A stretch of DNA of 5,691 bases from assembly GCA_018609965.1 (NCBI GenBank), contig JAHENP010000192.1, forward strand, positions 1 to 5,691. The letters run 5' to 3'. Of this stretch, positions 1-4,499 are shown in pieces. The notes beneath the pieces were generated by a model that worked only from the letters and a program-made list of their open reading frames with translations, was not told where the DNA came from and did no database searches. Made by a program: the position numbers and the translations under genes. The DNA comes from Haloferacaceae archaeon (GTDB taxonomy: Archaea > Halobacteriota > Halobacteria > Halobacteriales > Haloferacaceae). How positions within the stretch are numbered: the stretch's first letter is position 1; every line of letters starts with the position of its first letter.

Positions 1-1083
1 GGTCGTCCACGCCACGACCGTCTGGCTCCCCGTCTCGGTCACACGGACCGACTCACCCGCGACCGTCGTGTTCTCCACGTCGCGGTCGCCGGTCGGCAGT
101 TCGTCGGCGGTCGTCGCGAGCACCGAGACGTTCGCCGGCCCGGTGTACTGCGCGACGACCGTCTCGCCGCCGAAGCCGACCACACCGCCGCGAGCGAACG
201 TGTACGACTCGCTGGTCAACTCGGGGACGCTCGTCTCGGTCGCCGACTGAAGCGAGTCGAAGCTGTCGTACTCGGTCGCGCCGGCGGCGGCCGGCCGGTC
301 ACGGGCGGCACCGGGCGGCTGGAACGTCTCGTCGCTGACGCTCACGTTCAGCCGTGTCTCCGTGTAGTCGACCGTCACCGTGCCGTTGTCGCCCGCGACG
401 CGCTGACGGAGCAACAGGTTCGACTCAACGCCGATCCAGTTGGTTACCGTCGTGTCGACCTCATCGTCGGTCGACGTGACCTCGACGATCCACGCCTGTG
501 TTCCGCGGACGGTCGTCTGCCCGACGCGTTCTGCCGTCCGGTTACTCTCGTTCCAAGCGCCCGTCGCGGCGTGCTCGCCGGTTCGGCTCTGCCAGTCGAT
601 CCGTTCGCCGGGTGTCGCTCCGCCCGCCCGACTCCGAGGCTCCGTCGCGTTCTGCCGAACCCGTTCGCGCCAGTCCTCACCGCTCGTCTGGTTCGCGAGC
701 GCTCGAAGCTCCGAACGGTTCTCGACGACCTGCGTGACGCCACTCGCCTCGTCGTGCACCCACGCGACCGAGCCGTTCGTCCCGACGACGACGGTTCGGT
801 TCTCCGCTGTCGTCGTCAGCCGCGTCTTGTTGTCCGCCGTGACGGCGTACGACACGCTCGTCGTCCGGCTCGCCGTCTCGTTGTCGACAGTCACCGTCGC
901 CTCGCCGACGACGGTGTCTGCCGACTCGTAGGTCGCCGCCGTGTCGTCGAGAATCGCGTCACCGCTGGCTGCGCCGAGGTCCGTCACCGCCGCTCCGCCC
1001 ACGGTGACGACCCCGAGCAACACCATCCCGACGACGACTGCGTTGCTCACGACACCACGTCCTCCGTCTGGTTGTCCTGCCAT
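1..1083 (-). CDS. LolA-like/DUF4367-like membrane-anchored surface protein, C-terminus cut by window edge
   Basis: Reading the minus strand from ATG at 1083 gives 361 codons without a stop, running off the left edge, so the C-terminus is missing. A hydrophobic segment at residues about 11-37 (VVSNAVVVGMVLLGVVTVGG) is an uncleaved anchor or signal; the rest would be outside the cell. Residues about 54-250 look LolA-like (COG2834): SADTVVGEATVTVDNE, then GTNGSVAWVHDE, then TNWIGVESNLLLRQRV, TVDYTETRLNVSVSDETFQPP. Residues about 271-361 (SFDSLQSATETSVPELTSES, TVVAQYTGPANVSVLATTAD, then VAGESV...SQTVVAWT) resemble a DUF4367 domain, which usually ends soon after that W, so perhaps 20-40 residues are lost. 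There are about a dozen N-glycosylation sequons. In bacteria LolA-fold proteins carry lipoproteins or bind lipids; the role in archaea is not settled. The gene diverges from an ABC transporter of the MacB/LolCDE class, which suggests a shared substrate. The ORF is certain; the family call rests on recognised sequence patterns. Confidence 0.85.
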   Translation of the reverse strand, partial: MAGQPDGGRGVVSNAVVVGMVLLGVVTVGGAAVTDLGAASGDAILDDTAATYESADTVVGEATVTVDNETASRTTSVSYAVTADNKTRLTTTAENRTVVVGTNGSVAWVHDEASGVTQVVENRSELRALANQTSGEDWRERVRQNATEPRSRAGGATPGERIDWQSRTGEHAATGAWNESNRTAERVGQTTVRGTQAWIVEVTSTDDEVDTTVTNWIGVESNLLLRQRVAGDNGTVTVDYTETRLNVSVSDETFQPPGAARDRPAAAGATEYDSFDSLQSATETSVPELTSESYTFARGGVVGFGGETVVAQYTGPANVSVLATTADELPTGDRDVENTTVAGESVRVTETGSQTVVAWTT

Positions 1084-1088
1084 CGTAT

Positions 1089-1103
1089 GTAGTATAGCAC
1101 TAC
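1089..1103. promoter_or_regulatory. Inverted repeat over the transcription start of the LolA-like gene
   Basis: GTAGT and ACTAC form a perfect inverted repeat of two 5-bp arms around a 5-bp spacer (ATAGC). It lies between the TATA-like box and the ATG of the LolA-like gene, where a dimeric repressor would block initiation. The arms are short and could arise by chance; an operator role is inference. Confidence 0.3.
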
Positions 1104-1105
1104 TC

Positions 1106-1111
1106 ACTAAA
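1106..1111 (-). promoter_or_regulatory. TATA-like box for the LolA-like gene (leaderless)
   Basis: On the minus strand TTTAGT ends 22 nt before the ATG at 1083, with its centre about 26 nt upstream. That is the usual distance from archaeal TATA box to transcription start, so the mRNA probably begins at or next to the ATG. No Shine-Dalgarno precedes the ATG, which agrees with a leaderless message and supports this start codon. Confidence 0.55.
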
Positions 1112-1231
1112 GACTGGACGGCGTCCTCACTCGGCTTGAATCCGCGGGTAACAACTATACGCCTCTAAGCCGTTGGAGACGCCCGTTCGACGAACAACGC
1201 TGGGCGGTCGACATCTCCCGGTTCTGGAGTG

Positions 1232-1239
1232 TATTAAAT
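1232..1239 (+). promoter_or_regulatory. TATA box for the ABC transporter operon
   Basis: TATTAAAT is the most AT-rich octamer in this GC-rich region and matches the archaeal TATA consensus. It predicts a transcription start near 1261. This gives a leader of about 48 nt if translation begins at GTG 1309, or about 87 nt if it begins at GTG 1348. Confidence 0.65.
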
Positions 1240-1308
1240 TGTGGTGCACACTCACTACTGTTGTCGCCGTGGCGTCGACTTACACCACTCCTGGCCGTAC
1301 ACCGAGAC

Positions 1309-2082
1309 GTGTCACAGTCGACTGAGAGTCACGCGGAGCGGGGGTCGGTGTCGCCGGCAGTCACCGTCTCGGATGTCACGAAACACTACCAGCTCGGCGG
1401 GAGAGTGACGGCGCTTGACGGCGTCTCGTTGTCGTTGCCCGAGGGGTCCTACACCGCAGTCATGGGGCCAAGCGGCTCCGGAAAGAGCACTCTGCTCAAT
1501 CTGATCGGCGGGCTCGACACGCCCGACTCGGGGACGGTGTCGGTCGGTGGGACACGACTCGACGGGACGGACGACGCGACGAGAGCGGACGTGCGCGGGA
1601 CCGAGATCGGGTTCGTGTTCCAGACGTTCGATCTCCTCCCGCGGCTGACGGCCGTCCAGAACGTCGCGTTGCCCCTGACGTTCGCCGACTGGGGACGCGC
1701 CGCGCGTCGCGACCGCGCGGCGGCACTGCTCGGCGATGTCGGGTTGGGTGATCGGCTCGACCACCGGCCGCCAGAGTTGTCCGGTGGGCAACGACAACGC
1801 GTCGCCATCGCCCGTGCGCTTGCGGCGGACCCGTCGGTCGTGCTCGCCGACGAACCCACCGGCAACGTCGACACGGAGACCGGCGGCGAGGTGTTGTCGT
1901 TGCTCGACGGACTCCACGAGTCGGGGAACACAGTGTTGCTCGTCACCCACGCCCGCCGGGTCGCCGAGCGTGCACAACAGATCGTCCACGTTCGCGACGG
2001 CGCAATCGAGGGTGTCGAACGCCTCGAAGGCGACGCGCCGACGCTGTCGGTCGCAGACGACCCGACGGGGGGTGAGAACTGA
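1309..2082 (+). CDS. ABC transporter ATP-binding protein, MacB/LolD type
   Basis: This is the ATPase subunit of a MacB/LolCDE-class ABC transporter (COG1136). It sits on the cytoplasmic face and powers the permease encoded directly downstream. From GTG 1309 it is 257 residues: Walker A GPSGSGKST (53-61), Q-loop Gln105 in FVFQTFDLLPR, signature LSGGQRQR (157-164), Walker B VVLADEP (177-183, catalytic Glu182), D-loop GNVD (185-188) and switch His214 in LLVTH. All catalytic residues are present. LSGGQRQRVAIARALA and ADEPTGNVDTETG are typical of the LolD/MacB/FtsE group. The start is uncertain. GTG 1309 gives a haloarchaeal-looking MSQS N-terminus. GTG 1348 starts just before the ABC fold (PAVTVSDVTKHYQLGG) and has GGAG nine bases upstream. 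The frame also stays open to TTG 1261, but those extra 16 residues do not look like part of the family. The stop overlaps the permease ATG by one base. Confidence 0.93.
   Translation: MSQSTESHAERGSVSPAVTVSDVTKHYQLGGRVTALDGVSLSLPEGSYTAVMGPSGSGKSTLLNLIGGLDTPDSGTVSVGGTRLDGTDDATRADVRGTEIGFVFQTFDLLPRLTAVQNVALPLTFADWGRAARRDRAAALLGDVGLGDRLDHRPPELSGGQRQRVAIARALAADPSVVLADEPTGNVDTETGGEVLSLLDGLHESGNTVLLVTHARRVAERAQQIVHVRDGAIEGVERLEGDAPTLSVADDPTGGEN
2067..2075 (+). promoter_or_regulatory. Shine-Dalgarno for the permease, inside the ATPase gene
   Basis: A run of six G followed by TGA gives a GGTGA core complementary to the 3' end of archaeal 16S rRNA. It lies 6 nt before the permease ATG at 2082. With the TGATG stop-start overlap it supports translation of the permease from the same message and fixes its start. 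Confidence 0.75.
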
Positions 2083-3338
2083 TGGACCTCAGGGAGACGT
2101 TCCGGATCGCCGTGCGGTCGATCCGGGCGCACAATCTACGGTCGGCGCTGACGGTGTTGGGTGTCGTCGTCGGGATCGGGTCGGTGATCGTCTTCGCCAC
2201 CTTCGGCGCGAGCGTCCAGGCGGCGGTCGTCTCACAGATCGGCCAGACCAGCGCGAACAGTATCTTCCTCACGCCGGCCAGCATCGAGAGCGGTGGGCAG
2301 GATGGCCCACCCGGCGCGGGGATCGCCGACGCGACACGGCCGGTGTTCACGGAGCGTGACGTGACCGAACTCGGTGAGATCAACGGTGTCGAGACGGTTG
2401 TCCCGCAGGGGACCGTCCGGCTCTCCGGGGTGAGTCACGCCGGTGACACGGTCGCTCAGCGGCAAGCGATCGGGACGACCCCGGCCGCCTTCGGCGACGA
2501 CGACATCGTCGACGGACGTGCGTTCGAGTCGGGTGCCCAGGAGGTGGTGGTGAACGAGGCCGCACGGACCGCATTCGAGCAGAACCTCTCAGTCGGTGAC
2601 ACGGTCACGCTGACGCTCGCGGACGGTGACCGCCGGAACGCCACCGTCGTCGGCGTCGCCGACGGAACCCGCGGCGGGCTGTTGTCACAGTTCGGCCCGA
2701 GCGGACCGCAGCTGTACCTCCCGTCGGAGCCGTTCTACCAGACGAGCGTCGAGGGGACGACCGACGGGGTCAGGGTGACCGCCTACCCGCAGGTAACGGT
2801 CGTCGCGGAGCCGAGCCAGACCGGTACGGTCGCGGACGCGGTGCGGGCGTACACGCCGGAGTCTGACGCGGCGGCACTCCTCCCGGCCGAGCAGACGGTC
2901 GGTGTCCAGACGACCGGTGAGATCGTCGGTCAGATTCAAGAGATTCTCGGCCAACTCACCCGGTTCGTCACCGGGATCGCCGTCCTGTCGCTCGTCGTCG
3001 GCGCGATCGGGATCGCCAACATCACGCTCGTCTCCGTCACCGAACGGACACGCGAGATCGGGATCATGAAAGCCGTCGGCGCGCAGAACCGTGACGTGAT
3101 GCAGTTGTTCCTCACGGAGTCGGCGTTGCTCGGCACCGGCGGCGCGGTGTTGGGGATTCCCGTCGGGCTCGTCGTCGCCTGGGGCGCGACACGGTTCGCC
3201 GAGGTCGGGTTCACGCTCGCGCTCGACTGGATGGCGTTCGCGGTCGTCGTCGGCGTCGCGGTCGGTGTCGGCGCGGGGCTGTATCCGGCGTGGCGTGCTG
3301 CCCGTGTCGACCCGATCGAGGCGCTCCGACAGGAGTGA
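2082..3338 (+). CDS. ABC transporter permease, MacB/FtsX type
   Basis: This is the membrane subunit (418 residues) of a MacB/LolC-like transporter, a class that moves substrates on the outer side of the membrane by mechanical coupling. The N-terminal cytoplasmic helix (RETFRIAVRSIRAHNLRSAL) precedes TM1 at about 21-43. A large extracellular MacB-PCD-like domain follows at about 45-285. The FtsX domain holds TM2 (about 294-316), the coupling segment SVTERTREIGIMKAVGA (318-334), TM3 (about 345-370) and TM4 (about 384-402). The chain ends with the family hallmark YPAWRAARVDPIEALR (401-416). Length and four-helix topology are normal for the family, and no damage is visible. It forms a two-gene operon with the ATPase upstream. 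The substrate cannot be read from the sequence: lipoprotein, lipid, peptide or drug export, or cell-envelope signalling, are all possible. Confidence 0.93.
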   Translation: MDLRETFRIAVRSIRAHNLRSALTVLGVVVGIGSVIVFATFGASVQAAVVSQIGQTSANSIFLTPASIESGGQDGPPGAGIADATRPVFTERDVTELGEINGVETVVPQGTVRLSGVSHAGDTVAQRQAIGTTPAAFGDDDIVDGRAFESGAQEVVVNEAARTAFEQNLSVGDTVTLTLADGDRRNATVVGVADGTRGGLLSQFGPSGPQLYLPSEPFYQTSVEGTTDGVRVTAYPQVTVVAEPSQTGTVADAVRAYTPESDAAALLPAEQTVGVQTTGEIVGQIQEILGQLTRFVTGIAVLSLVVGAIGIANITLVSVTERTREIGIMKAVGAQNRDVMQLFLTESALLGTGGAVLGIPVGLVVAWGATRFAEVGFTLALDWMAFAVVVGVAVGVGAGLYPAWRAARVDPIEALRQE

Positions 3339-3353
3339 CCTGCTGTCGCCGTC

Positions 3354-3363
3354 CTGCCGGCAG
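3354..3363. repeat. 10-bp palindrome after the transporter operon
   Basis: CTGCCGGCAG is a perfect 10-bp palindrome 16 bases after the permease stop. No T-run follows, so it is a weak terminator candidate and may be chance in GC-rich DNA. Confidence 0.25.
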
Positions 3364-3403
3364 ATAGCGTTGCACGAGGCACACTCGACTGGCCGTTCCA
3401 ATC

Positions 3404-3428
3404 AGGTTAGAACGGCGGGAAGGTTAGA
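3404..3428 (+). promoter_or_regulatory. Duplicated AGGTTAGA; second copy is the TATA-like element for the small membrane gene
   Basis: AGGTTAGA occurs at 3404-3411 and again at 3421-3428, a 17-bp period. The second copy is centred about 26 nt before GTG 3452, at TATA distance for a leaderless transcript. No Shine-Dalgarno precedes that GTG. The first copy may be a second promoter element or a regulator half-site. Confidence 0.4.
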
Positions 3429-3451
3429 CCCTCGCGGCACCTCCCTCCAGT

Positions 3452-3616
3452 GTGAACGAAACAACTGCAGCGGGTCTCACGAGCGCAGTCGTCGCCAGCG
3501 TGGCCACGGCGCTGGTCTCGGCGGTGATCTCGCCGCCGTGGGGGTTCGGAACCGTGTTGCTCGGTGTGAGTATCGCGACGTACGCGACCGGCTACACGGT
3601 CGCGGCACAGGGGTGA
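3452..3616 (+). CDS. Small two-helix membrane protein (54 aa), unknown function
   Basis: GTG 3452 opens a 54-codon frame ending at TGA 3614-3616. The product is almost wholly hydrophobic: TM1 at about 7-28 (AGLTSAVVASVATALVSAVI), a short SPPWG turn, then TM2 at about 32-50 (FGTVLLGVSIATYATGYTV). I do not recognise a family. Evidence that it is a real gene: a TATA-like element at leaderless distance upstream, and a 4-nt GTGA overlap with the next gene, where the stop of this one shares bases with the downstream GTG. The frame is haloarchaeal in composition. It probably works with, or is made together with, the DUF5518-like protein downstream. Two-helix proteins of this size are often subunits or regulators of larger membrane complexes, but that is inference here. 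Confidence 0.7.
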   Translation: MNETTAAGLTSAVVASVATALVSAVISPPWGFGTVLLGVSIATYATGYTVAAQG

Positions 3617-4173
3617 GCGTGCGGCGACAGATTGGGATCGGTGCGGCCGGGATCGTCGCGTTGTCGATCCTCCCGGTCGTCGGGCTGATCGCGCCGTTGC
3701 TCGGCGGCGGGCTCGCGGGCCGGTACACCGACGACTCCCCGGAGCGAGGCGCGTTGGTTGGCGCAGGCGCGGGTGCCGTCGCGTCACTGATCGCTCTCCC
3801 ATTGGCGCTCGCGGTCGGCGTCGCCGCCGCGACGACCGCGTGGCCGCTCGCCGCGGCCGTGTTCGCCGGAACGATCGCGCTCGTGTTGTACAACACCGGT
3901 CTTGGCGCGCTCGGTGGCTACGCGGCACAGCTCCTCACCGCAGACGAAACACCGGGCAGTCGGGACGCGGCCCGCGAGACGACTCGCGAGACGAGTACAA
4001 ACGGGGCCGTCGGCCGCCTCCGCGAGAAGTATCTTGCCGACGCCGTGGGCGAGGTGGAGTTCGAACGACGGCTGGAGCGTGCCCTGCGGGACGACCGTGA
4101 CGGGTCGCGTCGAGACACGGACCGGGACGACGGGACAGAGCGGCGAGACGAGCCGCTCCCGGAACGTCGCTGA
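3613..4173 (+). CDS. DUF5518-like membrane protein with C-terminal SHOCT-like motif
   Basis: The 186-residue product starts at GTG 3613, chosen because it overlaps the preceding stop as GTGA and opens with MSVRRQIGIGAAG. The frame is open further upstream, but that part lies over the permease gene and does not look like protein. Residues about 7-108 are membrane-embedded: helices near 7-35 (with PVVGLIAPLLGGGLAGRY), 46-72 and 77-107, the Gly/Ala-rich pattern of haloarchaeal DUF5518 proteins. A polar linker (110-131) leads to GRLREKYLADAVGEVEFERRL (134-154), which resembles SHOCT motifs (RLRERYARGEI-like, then EFERRLE). The last 28 residues are charged Arg/Asp. The function is unknown; SHOCT motifs commonly occur at the ends of small membrane proteins and may drive oligomerisation. 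It is probably translated by re-initiation after the 54-residue gene. Confidence 0.82.
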   Translation: MSVRRQIGIGAAGIVALSILPVVGLIAPLLGGGLAGRYTDDSPERGALVGAGAGAVASLIALPLALAVGVAAATTAWPLAAAVFAGTIALVLYNTGLGALGGYAAQLLTADETPGSRDAARETTRETSTNGAVGRLREKYLADAVGEVEFERRLERALRDDRDGSRRDTDRDDGTERRDEPLPERR

Positions 4174-4198
4174 TCCCACAGCAGTCAGAGACTCGCAG

Positions 4199-4202
4199 TT
4201 TT
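4199..4202 (+). terminator. Possible U-tract terminator after the DUF5518-like gene
   Basis: TTTT is flanked by CAG and CTG and follows the DUF5518-like stop by 26 bases. Archaeal termination commonly uses short U-tracts, and runs of four T are scarce in this sequence. The tract is short, so this is weak. Confidence 0.3.
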
Positions 4203-4241
4203 CTGGACGCTCCACACGAGAGACTCGCTCGTCGACATCCA

Positions 4242-4271
4242 GTCGAGCGTTCAGTCGTCGAGCGTTCAGTC
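4242..4271 (+). repeat. Perfect 15-bp tandem duplication
   Basis: GTCGAGCGTTCAGTC at 4242-4256 is repeated exactly at 4257-4271, with no gap. The next bases (GAGCCTCGCGTCGAG) continue a degenerate version. It is non-coding. It could be replication slippage or paired sites for a DNA-binding protein. Confidence 0.85.
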
Positions 4272-4366
4272 GAGCCTCGCGTCGAGTCGCCGTCTCGGCG
4301 CTCGCTGTCGCTCGGGCCACTTGGCTCCCCGTGGTGGGTTTCGCCCGTGCGACAGAGTCGAACCCG

Positions 4367-4372
4367 TTAATT
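4367..4372 (+). promoter_or_regulatory. TATA-like box for the SPFH gene
   Basis: TTAATT is the most AT-rich hexamer upstream of the SPFH gene. It predicts a transcription start near 4395 and a leader of about 105 nt that includes the hairpin at 4410-4434. A leadered message fits the Shine-Dalgarno seen at 4491. A weaker alternative, CTAACGA at 4472-4478, would give a leaderless message. Confidence 0.4.
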
Positions 4373-4378
4373 GGGGCT

Positions 4379-4394
4379 CCGTCGAAAGAGACGG
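4379..4394 (+). other. Hairpin 1 upstream of the SPFH gene
   Basis: CCGTC (4379-4383) and GACGG (4390-4394) form a 5-bp stem with a GAAAGA loop. GGGG at 4373-4376 and CCCC at 4406-4409 could close an outer stem around it. It overlaps the predicted transcription start, so it may belong to read-through RNA or act as DNA. Confidence 0.4.
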
Positions 4395-4409
4395 TGTGCG
4401 AGAGACCCC

Positions 4410-4434
4410 GACAGTCGTCGGCGCGACGGCTGTC
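4410..4434 (+). other. Hairpin 2: 11-bp stem with a 3-nt loop in the putative SPFH leader
   Basis: GACAGTCGTCG (4410-4420) pairs with CGACGGCTGTC (4424-4434) over a GCG loop: ten Watson-Crick pairs and one T-G wobble, which is allowed if the + strand is the RNA. No T-run follows, so it is not a typical terminator. It ends 65 nt before the SPFH ATG, within the putative leader. Confidence 0.6.
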
Positions 4435-4490
4435 ACGCGGTCGGTCCCCAGACGTACCGCTCACACCACCCCTAACGACTCGGCACAGAC

Positions 4491-4495
4491 GGAGG
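4491..4495 (+). promoter_or_regulatory. Shine-Dalgarno of the SPFH gene
   Basis: GGAGG lies 4 nt before ATG 4500, slightly close but usable. It supports this ATG and a leadered transcript. Confidence 0.6.
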
Positions 4496-4499
4496 ACGG

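Larger units (their letters stand above)
4174..4499. other. Gene-free stretch with repeats and hairpins before the SPFH gene
   Basis: No convincing gene is present in these 326 bases. Frames that stay open on either strand give Arg/Ser/Thr-rich products typical of non-coding GC-rich DNA. The stretch holds a T4 tract at 4199-4202 (26 bases past the previous stop), a 10-bp direct repeat AGAGACTCGC at 4187-4196 and 4219-4228, the 15-bp tandem duplication, a TATA-like TTAATT, two hairpins and the Shine-Dalgarno of the SPFH gene. Confidence 0.7.

Noticed and set aside
444..743. Minus-strand 99-codon frame inside the LolA-like gene
   Set aside because: It is on the same strand but in another frame; the Arg/Ser-rich product has no recognisable features, while the LolA-like frame covers the same DNA with domain patterns.
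440..1168. Plus-strand open frames across the left region (for example 440-931, 571-1092, 941-1168)
   Set aside because: They lie antisense to the continuous 361-codon LolA-like frame and give Ser/Thr/Arg/Val-rich products without domains; typical shadows in GC-rich DNA.
1312..2132. Long minus-strand frames opposite the ABC ATPase
   Set aside because: The plus strand encodes a complete ABC ATPase with all motifs; the antisense products are Arg-rich with no domains.
3354..3363. Intrinsic terminator of the transporter operon
   Set aside because: A palindrome without a following T-run; kept only as a low-confidence repeat.
2685..3401. Minus-strand 238-codon frame opposite the permease
   Set aside because: Asp/Arg-rich product caused by third-position GC bias; the plus strand encodes the conserved FtsX-type domain here.
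3265..3612. Longer start for the DUF5518-like gene
   Set aside because: The frame is open upstream but overlaps the permease end and the 54-residue gene, and the added 116 residues are Arg/Ser/Cys-rich with no resemblance to a protein family; GTG 3613 is coupled to the upstream stop.
4242..4271. CRISPR-like array
   Set aside because: Only two 15-bp copies with no spacer between them; no cas genes in the window.
3784..4464. Minus-strand 226-codon frame spanning the DUF5518-like gene and the gene-free stretch
   Set aside because: Partly antisense to a supported gene; the part over 4174-4464 shows no domain, no Shine-Dalgarno and no TATA-like box at a suitable distance. I could not fully exclude a small antisense product.
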